Assembly: GCA_013329045.1 (NCBI GenBank)
Contig: DUKZ01000037.1
Location: 1-41,707 of the forward strand
DNA from: Candidatus Woesearchaeota archaeon
GTDB lineage: Archaea > Nanobdellota > Nanobdellia > Woesearchaeales > UBA9989
Reading direction: 5' to 3'
Length of the DNA: 41,707 bases
Shown piece by piece: positions 22,825-30,918 of this stretch. Position numbers and translations under genes: made by a program. Every line of letters begins with the position of its first letter. The stretch's first letter is position 1. The notes below the pieces were generated by a model. It had not been told where the DNA came from, did not search any database, and saw nothing but the letters and a program-made list of their open reading frames with translations.

Positions 22825-24024
22825 ATGCAGATTGGCATTGTAGGGAAAGCGAATGTGGGCAAGTCAACATTCTTTAAAGCATTGACACTCGCTGAAGTGG
22901 AGATCGCGAATTACCCCTTTGCAACAATCAAGCCAAATTCAGGTATTGGATATGTCAAAATCAAAGATGCCGCAAGAGAATTTGGCAAGCAGGCAAACCC
23001 CCGTGAAGGCTTTATCCTTGGGGAACACCGATTTGTCCCAGTGCAAGTCATTGATGTTGCCGGCCTTGTCCCAGGGGCACATGAAGGGAAAGGGATGGGA
23101 CTAGAGTTCCTCAATGACCTCAACCAGGCAGACGCCCTCATCCATGTCATCGATTGCTCAGGCTCGACAAATGAGAAAGGAGAGCCAATAAATCCAGGAG
23201 GCTATGACCCAGCAGAAGATATCTTGTTTCTTGAAACAGAACTTGACATGTGGTATCTCAAGATACTCGAGAAGCCCTGGGGGCGCTTTTCCCGTCAAGT
23301 GACGCAGGAAAGAAGCCAGATCGTCGTTGCGCTCACCAAACAATTCTCCGGTCTGCACGCAACAGAGGATATCATCAAGGATTCGCTGAAAGAAGCCGGC
23401 CTTGAGGAAAAACACCTCAAAATGTGGACGGAGCAAGACTTACTTGCATTCGCACGGCTGCTTCGGAAAAAAACAAAACCAATGATTATTGCCGCAAACA
23501 AGATAGATATTCCAATTGCCTGGGAAAACCTTGAGCGGTTGAAGAAGAGATTTCCTGAGATGATGATCATGCCCTGCAGCGCAGAATCAGAGCTTGCCTT
23601 AAGAGAAGCAGCAAAGCACGGGCTTATCACTTATATTCCCGGAGAAAAAGAGTTTTCTCTTGTTGATGAAGGAAAATTAACCATCCAGCAAAAAAATGCT
23701 CTTGGTTTTATCAAGCAGAACATACTGGATAAAAATGATGGGACAGGGGTGCAGCAAATCATTGATGCGGCAGTCTTTTCCCTGCTCAGATATGTTGCTA
23801 TCCACCCCGGGGGAGTATCGAAATTAGAAGATTCTGAAGGACGGGTGCTGCCGGACTGTTTCTTGATGAAACCAGGAACGAGCGCACTAGACTTTGCCTT
23901 TCGGCTCCATACAGACTTTGGAGAAAACTTCATCAAGGCGATCGATGTTCGAACAAAGCTTCCCACCGGCAAGGACCACGTGCTCAAAAACCTGGATATC
24001 ATAGAAATCATGGCAAAGCACTGA
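22825..24024 (+). CDS. YchF/OLA1-related GTPase with C-terminal TGS domain
   Basis: A 399-residue protein of the archaeal YchF-related Obg-like family. Visible are G1 GKANVGKST at the N-terminus, switch region YPFATI, G3 DVAGLV (about 80), an inserted helical domain, G4 ANKIDI (about 234), G5 PCSAES and a TGS-like C-terminus ending VLKNLDIIEIM. The G4 motif NKxD suggests GTP rather than the ATP preference of bacterial YchF (NxxE). Members bind ribosomes and act in translation or stress control. Confidence 0.92.
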   Translation: MQIGIVGKANVGKSTFFKALTLAEVEIANYPFATIKPNSGIGYVKIKDAAREFGKQANPREGFILGEHRFVPVQVIDVAGLVPGAHEGKGMGLEFLNDLNQADALIHVIDCSGSTNEKGEPINPGGYDPAEDILFLETELDMWYLKILEKPWGRFSRQVTQERSQIVVALTKQFSGLHATEDIIKDSLKEAGLEEKHLKMWTEQDLLAFARLLRKKTKPMIIAANKIDIPIAWENLERLKKRFPEMMIMPCSAESELALREAAKHGLITYIPGEKEFSLVDEGKLTIQQKNALGFIKQNILDKNDGTGVQQIIDAAVFSLLRYVAIHPGGVSKLEDSEGRVLPDCFLMKPGTSALDFAFRLHTDFGENFIKAIDVRTKLPTGKDHVLKNLDIIEIMAKH

Positions 24025-24039
24025 ACAATCTTTTCATCT

Positions 24040-24075
24040 ACTTTATTTCTTACTTTATTTCTTACCTTATTTCTT
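24040..24075. repeat. 12-bp tandem repeat, three copies, spanning the arvC stop
   Basis: ACTTTATTTCTT (24040-24051, 24052-24063) and ACCTTATTTCTT (24064-24075). The third copy contains the stop codon of the minus-strand gene (24067-24069). The 12-bp period keeps two further TAA stops in the same frame. Confidence 0.65.
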
Positions 24076-24441
24076 CATCTTTTTAAAGGATTCAGGAAGA
24101 TCAATCATATATTTTCCTTCTTCGAGCTTAAAGATCAAAGCATCATTCTTGAATACATTCACCAGGTCAATCTCATATTTTCCCGGTGTGATGACACGGA
24201 TAGACTCAAAGTCCAAGACAACGGGCTCGGTTAGGGCATCTACACCCATCAGCTCCTTGATGTCTTTTTCAATCTCTTCTTTTTGCGTCTCTGATAATTC
24301 TGGAACCTCCCTCTTCAATTGCTCGAGCTTGGATTTCTTGATGAAGAAAAAAAGCTTTCCCCCGCAAGAGGAGCAGCCCGAAAGAATCTCTTTTGCACCG
24401 TCTTCATACAAGGTGTTGCATCTGACGCATTGATGAGGCAT
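24067..24441 (-). CDS. arvC: ArvC/OapC-family zinc-ribbon protein
   Basis: A 124-residue protein with an N-terminal zinc ribbon (HQCVRCNTLY and GCSSCGGKL, four Cys) followed by a helical and beta C-terminal part. This matches the DUF2072 (OapC/ArvC) family. In haloarchaea these genes were named oap for association with the replication origin and arv for extracellular vesicle formation. Its start overlaps the upstream ArvB stop by one base, completing the A-B-C gene order on the minus strand. Confidence 0.85.
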   Translation of the reverse strand: MPHQCVRCNTLYEDGAKEILSGCSSCGGKLFFFIKKSKLEQLKREVPELSETQKEEIEKDIKELMGVDALTEPVVLDFESIRVITPGKYEIDLVNVFKNDALIFKLEEGKYMIDLPESFKKMKK

Positions 24442-24839
24442 TATCTTTTCTTCTTGACCCTCTTTTTATTGTTCCCTTCCTGCATGAGCAGCTGGATCTT
24501 TTTTGGATCCTTCTTTACCTGCTTGATAATGCTCGCAGGGCCAATGACCGTGAGTCCTGTCCTGTCGCCCAGGATCTTATCATAGATCACCTTCGTGAAT
24601 TTTTGCAATCCTGCAACATTCTCATTTCCCGGGTCGATGACCGCCAGCTCAATTCCCTTGAACTCATCATTGATCTCTTCCATCGTCGCCCGGATCAGCT
24701 CCGCCTCTTCCTCCTTCTTGAGCCTTCCCTGGAGAAGGACAATCTTGTCTTCTTTTGCAGAGTTTAGGAGCTTCCTGATCCTTCCCACAGAGGACAAATG
24801 TTCTATTTCCTGATAGGGAATCACTTCCAATGTTAACAT
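24441..24839 (-). CDS. arvB: ArvB/OapB-family protein
   Basis: A 132-residue DUF2073-type (OapB/ArvB) protein. It has strand and helix stretches (TLEVIPYQEIE, KIVLLQGRLKKEEEAELI) and a strongly basic Lys/Arg C-terminal tail (about 120-132) that could contact RNA, DNA or membrane lipids. The ribosome-binding site GAGGTG lies between it and the GTPase gene, only 12 bp upstream. Confidence 0.85.
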   Translation of the reverse strand: MLTLEVIPYQEIEHLSSVGRIRKLLNSAKEDKIVLLQGRLKKEEEAELIRATMEEINDEFKGIELAVIDPGNENVAGLQKFTKVIYDKILGDRTGLTVIGPASIIKQVKKDPKKIQLLMQEGNNKKRVKKKR

Positions 24840-24851
24840 TTCACACCTCTT

Positions 24852-25484
24852 TTAGCCGACCAATGAAAATAGGGCTTCATAAAAATCGTCAATGTGCTTC
24901 CCGTACTTGGCAGAGACGCCAACGACCGGATACTGGGGGAAGGCAGCCTCGATCTTCTTGATGTTTGCCTTCTTGAGATCTATCTTGTTTGCAACGATCA
25001 TCACTGGAATCTCTCTTGCTGCAAGATTGCCGATGATGGTGATGTTTACCTGGGTATACGGATCAGCTGTTGCATCGAGGACAACGATGACTGCGTCCAT
25101 GTCATCGAGCCATTTAATGGCATCAATGACGCCTTTTGTCGCCTCTTTTGCCCTCTTTTTGGCAGTATCTTCCTTCATCCCTGCCTTCATGAACTCCTCA
25201 TAATCAATCTTTGTTGCAATGCCGGGAGTGTCAACAAGGCTGAAGGTTATCTCCTTCCCATTGTTCTTGATGTTTATCTGCTCCTTGATGGTAATCTCCC
25301 TTGTCTCGTGGGCAACATTGGAAACTGTACCCATCTCTTCACCTAGCCAGTCCTTGCAGATCCTGTTTGCCATCGTCGTCTTTCCAGCGTTTGGCGGGCC
25401 ATACAGACCAAGCTTGACGTGGGACTTCTTTTTGAAAATGTTCTTGAGAACCTTGTTGATAAACCTCTTTATGATATTGATCAT
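24852..25484 (-). CDS. arvA: ArvA/OapA Era-like small GTPase
   Basis: A 210-residue GTPase with a basic amphipathic N-terminus (1-22). Motifs are G1 GPPNAGKTT (about 29), the Thr-rich switch around HETREITI, G3 LVDTPG (about 86), G4 ANKIDL (about 165) and G5 GVSAKYG. It is first in the arvABC-type operon. The haloarchaeal homologue drives extracellular vesicle release. The basic N-terminal helix could be a membrane-contact element here. TATA-like CTATATAAATC lies at 25523-25533. Confidence 0.87.
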   Translation of the reverse strand: MINIIKRFINKVLKNIFKKKSHVKLGLYGPPNAGKTTMANRICKDWLGEEMGTVSNVAHETREITIKEQINIKNNGKEITFSLVDTPGIATKIDYEEFMKAGMKEDTAKKRAKEATKGVIDAIKWLDDMDAVIVVLDATADPYTQVNITIIGNLAAREIPVMIVANKIDLKKANIKKIEAAFPQYPVVGVSAKYGKHIDDFYEALFSLVG

Positions 25485-25705
25485 AGCCTTTCCACCATCT
25501 GCTTCAACAGGTAGAGAAGCGATTTATATAGTTTTCTGTTTATCATCACTATGAAAGAGAATAAAAAATAAGAGGATCTATGGAAAATGATGCCCGCCAA
25601 ACACCTCTTAAAAACCTTACATTTGTCAGTTACCAATATCCTGCCACGGCCAGCCAAATCTCAACAGGGATGGGACTAGTCTCCCTTACTTAATTTTTTC
25701 TCTTT

Positions 25706-25729
25706 GTTATTGGGTTTGTTATTGGGTTT
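25706..25729. repeat. 12-bp perfect tandem duplication
   Basis: GTTATTGGGTTT occurs twice in a row, just upstream of the TATA box (25740-25747) of the HTH-PIN pair. It may be an operator or a slippage product. Confidence 0.5.
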
Positions 25730-25767
25730 CCCACAACACTTTTATACATTGAAATCCCTGGAAAGGC

Positions 25768-26310
25768 ATGGAAGAGAGAGTCAAGAGGGATATTATCACC
25801 GTCATCGACAATCTCCTCCCGCTCCTCCGAAGGACTCCTGTCGATGCAGAACGGCTAAAAGAATTGTCCAACCACACCATCCATAACGCGTCGATCTATC
25901 AGGACTCTGGCAGTGTCAAGATTGCCATCGTCATCTATGCACTCTACAAACTAAAGCTTCGGGGAAAAGACTGCCCAAAAATAGCAGATCACCTGAAAAA
26001 TATCAGGGCAATGCTCAAGCAGGGAAGGCATGAAGAATTCCACCGGGCAACTAATACCGCAATACAATACCTTTCCAACATCGACAAGAAAATACGGCTG
26101 TATATTGATGAAGTCATCAAAAGCGCCCAGATCCAGAAGGGATACAAAATCTTCGACCATGGCATTTCCATTGCCCAGGCAGCAAGCCTGCTTGGCATCT
26201 CCCAATGGGAACTTCGAAGCTATGTCGGCAGCAACATTCCAAGGGACCTCATCCCTGATAGGGTCTCCTTTTCCGAGCGCCTGGAAAATGCCCGGAGGAT
26301 GTTCCAATGA
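25768..26310 (+). CDS. helical protein with C-terminal HTH, partner of PIN protein
   Basis: A 180-residue all-alpha protein. The C-terminal part (about 133-155, ISIAQAASLLGISQWELRSYVG) is a good helix-turn-helix of the MerR/sigma-like type. The N-terminal 120 residues form a helical bundle. The stop overlaps the start of the PIN gene (ATGA). TTTTATAC (25740-25747) is centred 24 bp before the ATG. The arrangement resembles a regulator-PIN module, yet both proteins are longer than usual toxin-antitoxin partners, so a housekeeping RNA-processing pair is also possible. Confidence 0.72.
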   Translation: MEERVKRDIITVIDNLLPLLRRTPVDAERLKELSNHTIHNASIYQDSGSVKIAIVIYALYKLKLRGKDCPKIADHLKNIRAMLKQGRHEEFHRATNTAIQYLSNIDKKIRLYIDEVIKSAQIQKGYKIFDHGISIAQAASLLGISQWELRSYVGSNIPRDLIPDRVSFSERLENARRMFQ

Positions 26311-27014
26311 AATACCTTGTCTTCGATACAGGATCTATCATCAGCTTTGCGATGAACAACCTCCTTTTTTCCCTTAAAGATCTCAAGACCCGGTTTGGAG
26401 GAGAGTTTATCATCACCGAGGCAGTCCACCAGGAGCTCGTGGAACACCCCATGCAGACCAAACGGTTCAAATTCGAAGCGCTCCAAGTACTCAAAGTGAT
26501 CAAGGAGGGGACAATCACTGTCTATAAAAATGAACAATTAGGCCCCCTCACCCAAGACCTGCTCTCAAAAGCGAATGCAAGCTGCCTTGCTCACCACCAT
26601 CCCATGCAGATCGTATCACTCGGAGAGATCGAGGCTCTCGCCGCCACAATCATCCTGAAGGGTGAAGCGCTTGTCGTCGATGAACGAACGACAAGACTCC
26701 TTGTGGAAGACCCAGCTGCCCTTGCCCTGCACATGTCAAAAAAACTGCATACGACAGTGAAGCTCGACCAAGCAGCCCTCGGATCTTTCCGCTCCCAAAC
26801 AAAAGACGTCAAGATCATCCGGTCAACGGAGCTTGCCCTCATCGCTTATGAGAAAGGGCTTTTGGACCCTTTCCTTGGGGATTATCCCAGGTCCACCCTC
26901 ATAGAAGCATTCCTGTGGGGCCTCAAGCTCAACGGGTGTGCCATCTCCGAGGAAGAGATACTCCGGCTGATCGCAACCGAAACTGCTCTTCCGACGGGAA
27001 AATCCACTTCTTAG
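26307..27014 (+). CDS. PIN-domain nuclease, long form
   Basis: A 235-residue protein. The PIN fold is recognisable by YLVFDTGSIISFAM (first Asp, residue 7), a central Glu in EAVHQELVEHP, GEIEALAATIIL (second acidic residue) and ALVVDERTTRLL (third acidic residue). The C-terminal extension of about 80 residues beyond a standard 130-150 residue PIN domain is helical. It likely cleaves RNA under control of the coupled HTH protein. Confidence 0.8.
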   Translation: MKYLVFDTGSIISFAMNNLLFSLKDLKTRFGGEFIITEAVHQELVEHPMQTKRFKFEALQVLKVIKEGTITVYKNEQLGPLTQDLLSKANASCLAHHHPMQIVSLGEIEALAATIILKGEALVVDERTTRLLVEDPAALALHMSKKLHTTVKLDQAALGSFRSQTKDVKIIRSTELALIAYEKGLLDPFLGDYPRSTLIEAFLWGLKLNGCAISEEEILRLIATETALPTGKSTS

Positions 27015-27020
27015 ACGAAA

Positions 27021-27029
27021 AATATATAA
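27021..27029 (+). promoter_or_regulatory. TATA box of the repeat-protein gene
   Basis: AATATATAA lies 7-15 bp after the PIN gene stop and 61 bp before ATG 27086, so this is one of the few leadered transcripts here, with a strong AGGAGGAG ribosome-binding site at 27071-27078. Confidence 0.6.
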
Positions 27030-27085
27030 AGGAGTGCATCTCTAAGACTGTTAAATCATTCTTCAAAAAAAGGAGGAGAAAGATA

Positions 27086-27316
27086 ATGGCACAAAAAGTA
27101 GCAAAAGTTGGTGTAAAGAAACAAGCAGGCTATCTGTACTTCGTCGACAAGCAAGGTGACATTTCCAGAGCAGTCATGGCACGAGCAGGAAGAAAGAAAG
27201 GCAAATCCAAAAAGGAAAAAGTTGCCAAAGCTGGTGTCAAGAAGGAATCAGGATACCTGTATTTTGTTGATAAACAAGGCGATGTTTCACGCGCCAAGAT
27301 GGCAAGAGGAAGGTAA
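27086..27316 (+). CDS. small basic protein made of two tandem repeats
   Basis: A 76-residue, very basic protein. Two copies of the same unit (KVAK-GVKK-GYLYFVDKQGD-SRA-MAR) are joined by a Lys/Gly linker, so residues 2-35 and 44-76 are near-identical. Each unit should form a compact beta element with a Tyr-Leu-Tyr-Phe strand. Abundant Lys and Arg suggest nucleic-acid binding, possibly chromatin- or ribosome-associated. The leader, the strong ribosome-binding site and a terminator hairpin point to high expression. The start at 27086 is set by the AGGAGGAG spacing of 7 nt. Confidence 0.85.
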   Translation: MAQKVAKVGVKKQAGYLYFVDKQGDISRAVMARAGRKKGKSKKEKVAKAGVKKESGYLYFVDKQGDVSRAKMARGR

Positions 27317-27340
27317 ATCTTCCTTTTTTCTCTTTTTTTT
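27308..27340 (+). terminator. hairpin and T-tracts after the repeat-protein gene
   Basis: GGAAG and CTTCC pair around GTAAAT (which contains the stop codon) and are followed by six T, then a further eight T. This resembles an intrinsic terminator. Confidence 0.65.
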
Positions 27341-27399
27341 ATCTTTTCCAGGATAAGGCGATGGTGACATTTTCTCCGGATTTCCAGAACAAAGCCCCT

Positions 27400-27636
27400 T
27401 TACGTGTTCAAGAGATATAATAGAAATTTTGCGATAAGCACAAACAGCCATATAAGGAGAACAACTACCAAGAACACGACGGCATATTCTTTCATGACCT
27501 CTTCGTATGCAGGATCAGCCAGATCATTTGGTTTTCGGTGCGCCTGGGGCTGGAGCCGTTTGCACCTTGTGCAATGGTCATCCTTCACTTTTGCTGCGCA
27601 CCAGAAACAAAAATTCGTATCAATTGTCCTGCTCAT
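27400..27636 (-). CDS. zinc-ribbon protein with C-terminal membrane anchor
   Basis: A 78-residue protein. The N-terminal zinc ribbon has four Cys (FCFWCAAKV and DHCTRCKRL). A short linker leads to a C-terminal transmembrane helix (about 53-75), so the ribbon lies on the cytoplasmic face in a tail-anchored layout. It overlaps the upstream 77-residue gene by 4 bp. The substrate is unknown. Confidence 0.72.
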   Translation of the reverse strand: MSRTIDTNFCFWCAAKVKDDHCTRCKRLQPQAHRKPNDLADPAYEEVMKEYAVVFLVVVLLIWLFVLIAKFLLYLLNT

Positions 27637-27866
27637 TGTCCGGCCTTCACTTTCTTCTTGACAAGGGATCTGGGTTTTCTTGATGATTTTTTCCTTAGAA
27701 CACTCTTTGCCTTAACCATCCTGTCAGTGGTCATAGCATTCAATAGCTTTACTTCCTCTACCAACTCTTTTTGCTGATCTGCCAGCTCCCTATCAGAAAT
27801 GATATGGTGCTTTTCCACTGCCTTTGCCTTCTTTAATGCAGCCTTTACCTCAGATTTTGTGACCAT
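27633..27866 (-). CDS. small basic helical protein
   Basis: A 77-residue protein with two predicted helices and a Lys/Arg/Ser tail. I do not recognise a family. It is coupled to the zinc-ribbon gene by a 4-bp overlap. A single A/T-rich element at 27889-27897 lies 27 bp upstream on this strand and 24 bp upstream of herA on the other, so the two operons may share it. The basic tail would fit binding to a nucleic acid or to membrane lipids. Confidence 0.58.
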   Translation of the reverse strand: MVTKSEVKAALKKAKAVEKHHIISDRELADQQKELVEEVKLLNAMTTDRMVKAKSVLRKKSSRKPRSLVKKKVKAGQ

Positions 27867-27888
27867 TGATACCCTATTGGAAACATCG

Positions 27889-27897
27889 TTAATAAAT
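27889..27897. promoter_or_regulatory. bidirectional TATA element between divergent genes
   Basis: TTAATAAAT reads ATTTATTAA on the other strand. It is centred 24 bp before herA (27917) and 27 bp before the 77-residue protein start (27866). Confidence 0.55.
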
Positions 27898-27916
27898 GTT
27901 ATGATTCAAGAGCTAA

Positions 27917-29473
27917 ATGGTTAAAAATCGCCCGGTCCAGATAAAAGACATGACAAAGGGGCTTGTGATATCAGGAGAACTGGGAAATATTCTCATCCGC
28001 CAAAAGGCAGGAGAAAGGCTGGAGATTGGGGAGCTCCTCTTTGCCGAGCCAGGAACACTCCTCCAAGTATTCGACCTGCTGTATGGTAGCCAGATCAGCC
28101 AGCAACACCTTGAACTCATGTCAGGAATCGTCCTCGAGGACAATGCGGACATCGAATTCTTTGATGAAAAGCTCAGATACTACACTCTTGCCAGGACAAA
28201 AAACCTCCTTGAGATCTCTGGGATTACCGCTACTACAAGCAAGACCCTCCCGGCAATTTTCTCACCAGTTAGGGCTATTAGGAAAGAAGATATCACTTTT
28301 CTCACGAAACCGAGGCATGCCCTTGCCCTAGGAAAGCTTCGCTCCGGGTCAAAAACAGTCGATGTTGACATCTTTCTTGACGGGAAAGAAATAATCAAGC
28401 ACCATATCCTGATCCCAGCCACGACAGGAAGAGGAAAGAGCAATGTTGTCAAGACAATGCTGTGGAACAGCCTCTCAGATGATTACTGCGGAATGCTTGT
28501 CCTCGACCCCCATGATGAGTACTATGGACGGTCTGGAAACGGGCTAAAGGATCATCCCCGGAGGGATAGAACCGTGTATTACACTCCTTCCCATGCACCG
28601 CCCGGGACAAAAACGCTCAAGATCAACCTTCGCACGGTACGGCCAGAACACCTCAATGGAGTAGTATCCCTCAGCGACGCCCAACATCAAGCCCTCGCCG
28701 CATATTACCGAAAGTATGGCAATGGATGGGTAGAATCCATCATTGAAGAACGAAAGCTTGACGTTGCCTTCCATGAAGGAACACTCGCCGTCGTCAAAAG
28801 GGTCCTGCTTTCCCTCTTTGACCTGCGGTTTGTCAACAACAAGATCATGTGCACAGGGATCTTTGACCTGGAAGCTGGGGAGACTACCATCTCGGATATC
28901 ACCGCTGCCATCGAACAGCGAGGCATTGTCATCATTGACACATCAGACTGCTCTTCGCCACAAGAGATCCTTGTTGGCAGCATCATTGCAACTGACATCC
29001 TGAAACGGTTCAAGCGGGCAAAACAGAAAGGCGAATTGGACACAAAGCCAGTTGTCGGGATAGTCCTAGAAGAAGCACCAAGAGTTCTTGGAAAAGAAGT
29101 GCTGGCACTTGGGCCCAACATCTTTTCTACCATCGCCCGTGAAGGGAGGAAGTTCCAGGTGGGGCTCATCGCGATCACGCAATTGCCATCGCTCATCCCA
29201 AGAGATATCCTTGCGAACATGAACACAAAAATTATCCTTGGACTCGAGATGGCACCAGAACGGCAGGCTATCATCGATTCTGCTGCACAGGACCTGTCCT
29301 CAGATAATCGGGCTATTGCATCGCTCGACAAAGGCGAGGGGATCATCTCATCAACATTTTCCCGGTTTGCACTGCCGGTGTCATTTCCATTGTTTGATAC
29401 GATTGTCAAGTCTGCCACTTCTTCAAAGAGTTCCTCATCATTATCATATAGCGATATGATACATGAACCATGA
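27917..29473 (+). CDS. herA: HerA-type bipolar DNA translocase
   Basis: A 518-residue HerA-family ATPase. The N-terminal HAS-barrel ([22 protein letters not shown], about 15-40) precedes the RecA-like core. Walker A is ATTGRGKSN (about 168-175), the DPHDEYYG strand follows, Walker B is VLEEAPR (about 385) and the sensor is AITQLPS (about 417). HerA forms hexamers that thread DNA to the NurA nuclease and works with Mre11-Rad50 in end resection. An Mre11-like gene lies 1.4 kb downstream on the same strand. No NurA or Rad50 is in the window. Confidence 0.85.
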   Translation: MVKNRPVQIKDMTKGLVISGELGNILIRQKAGERLEIGELLFAEPGTLLQVFDLLYGSQISQQHLELMSGIVLEDNADIEFFDEKLRYYTLARTKNLLEISGITATTSKTLPAIFSPVRAIRKEDITFLTKPRHALALGKLRSGSKTVDVDIFLDGKEIIKHHILIPATTGRGKSNVVKTMLWNSLSDDYCGMLVLDPHDEYYGRSGNGLKDHPRRDRTVYYTPSHAPPGTKTLKINLRTVRPEHLNGVVSLSDAQHQALAAYYRKYGNGWVESIIEERKLDVAFHEGTLAVVKRVLLSLFDLRFVNNKIMCTGIFDLEAGETTISDITAAIEQRGIVIIDTSDCSSPQEILVGSIIATDILKRFKRAKQKGELDTKPVVGIVLEEAPRVLGKEVLALGPNIFSTIAREGRKFQVGLIAITQLPSLIPRDILANMNTKIILGLEMAPERQAIIDSAAQDLSSDNRAIASLDKGEGIISSTFSRFALPVSFPLFDTIVKSATSSKSSSSLSYSDMIHEP

Positions 29474-29481
29474 AAGAAAAC

Positions 29482-29489
29482 TTTTTATA
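29482..29489 (+). promoter_or_regulatory. TATA box of the symporter gene
   Basis: TTTTTATA is centred 26 bp before ATG 29512. Confidence 0.6.
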
Positions 29490-29511
29490 AGGAGAAAGTT
29501 CTGAAAGAAAG

Positions 29512-30849
29512 ATGGCCCTCACCAGGATAGATCTGGTTCTTATTGTCACTTATGCGCTTGTCTGCATAGGGATTGGCATCTGGAGCTCCTGGAAGCAAAA
29601 AGAAGATGATTACCTCATCGCTGGAAGAAAGCTTGGAACAGGAGCATTCATCGCAACAATCGTTGCCAGCTACATAGGAGGAGGGGCACTCGTTGCGGTG
29701 AGTGCATATGTCTACCAGTATGGCATTTCTGCAGTGAGCGTATTCCTTGGGACAGCAGTCGGGTTTCTTTGTTTTATCTGGTATGCACTCAGGATCAGGC
29801 GCATTGGCAAAGAAAAAGAATTTCACACGCTTGCTGACTGGTTTTATTATAAATATGACCATAAAGTCGGTTTACTGGCTGCGATTGTCATTTTCATATC
29901 ATTTTTTGGCTGGCTTATGAATCAATTCATTGCTGGAAGCAGTATCCTCTCGAGTATGAGCGGGTGGTCATATGAAACAGCCTTATTCTTTTCTTCTTTA
30001 GTTATCCTTACTTATCTTTTCCTCGGAGGATTCCGAAGTGTTGTGAAAACTGATATCTTCCAGTATCTCCTCATGCTGATCCTTTTTTTTATCATTGGAA
30101 AATCAATGATTAGCTCTCAAATCCTCCCCCCTGAACTCTTAGACTGGTCACGTCTTGGGGTGTCCCTTACTATCTCCTTTATTGTTTATGGCCTCTTTGT
30201 TGTCATGGTGGGAGCAGATTACTGGCAGAGGGTTTATGCGGCAGAAAATGAGAAGGTAATCAGGCAGGGGCTCATCGGATCAGCCATAGCAGTCATCATC
30301 ACCGGATTTGGACTCTCACTGATCGGTCTTGCAGCAGGGGCATACTTTCCAGGAATTGATCCCAATACAGCAGCAGCATATGGCCTCTCACACCTGCTCC
30401 CCCAGGGAATGCTTGGTCTTGGGCTTATCCTCATCTTTGCTGTGATCATGAGCTCCGCAGACACGATGATCTTTGTGTTGGCAACAAACATATCCAAGGA
30501 TTATTTTGCCCACAAATACCCCCACATGACCAAAAAAAACCTTATGGACATGACAAAACTTGCAGTTATTATCATCTCACTTCTCAGCGCATTTAGCGCG
30601 TATTTCTTCAGGGACATTATCTCTGTTGTTCTGACTATTGTGGGTATGCAATTTGCCCTTGTTCCAGCCCTTGTTGGCTCATTTCATTTTAAGATCAAGA
30701 ACAGCGCCGCGTTCGCGAGCATTCTTGTGGGGTTTATCTATGTACTTGTGCTCGTGTTTGCAGGTTATCTTATCCCTGAAGCAGCAATCGGCTCATGTAT
30801 CGTGTCATTGGCAGTCCTTTTGCTTGTTCAGTTTTTTTGGAAGAAGTGA
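29512..30849 (+). CDS. sodium/solute symporter (SSS family)
   Basis: A 445-residue polytopic membrane protein with about 12-13 hydrophobic helices. It has the SSS features near the start, DDYLIAGRKLGTGAFIATI (entry to the first core helices) and SYIGGGALVAVSAYVYQYG, and a later GGFRSVVKTDIFQ. SSS transporters couple Na+ entry to uptake of sugars, amino acids or other solutes; the substrate cannot be told from sequence alone. It sits between the HerA and Mre11-like genes with its own promoter, so it is probably not functionally linked to them. Confidence 0.88.
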   Translation: MALTRIDLVLIVTYALVCIGIGIWSSWKQKEDDYLIAGRKLGTGAFIATIVASYIGGGALVAVSAYVYQYGISAVSVFLGTAVGFLCFIWYALRIRRIGKEKEFHTLADWFYYKYDHKVGLLAAIVIFISFFGWLMNQFIAGSSILSSMSGWSYETALFFSSLVILTYLFLGGFRSVVKTDIFQYLLMLILFFIIGKSMISSQILPPELLDWSRLGVSLTISFIVYGLFVVMVGADYWQRVYAAENEKVIRQGLIGSAIAVIITGFGLSLIGLAAGAYFPGIDPNTAAAYGLSHLLPQGMLGLGLILIFAVIMSSADTMIFVLATNISKDYFAHKYPHMTKKNLMDMTKLAVIIISLLSAFSAYFFRDIISVVLTIVGMQFALVPALVGSFHFKIKNSAAFASILVGFIYVLVLVFAGYLIPEAAIGSCIVSLAVLLLVQFFWKK

Positions 30850-30885
30850 GACCTGGGAATTGATCCTATATGTTTTGCCCCAACA

Positions 30886-30893
30886 ATATTAAA
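30886..30893 (+). promoter_or_regulatory. TATA box of the Mre11-like gene
   Basis: ATATTAAA is centred 29 bp before ATG 30919. Confidence 0.5.
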
Positions 30894-30918
30894 AAAGCTT
30901 CATGCTCAAAGAATATGC

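Noticed and set aside
25580..25693. 37-codon ORF after an AGAGG-type site
   Set aside because: The sequence is low in recognisable structure and no TATA box lies at a proper distance. It may be chance.
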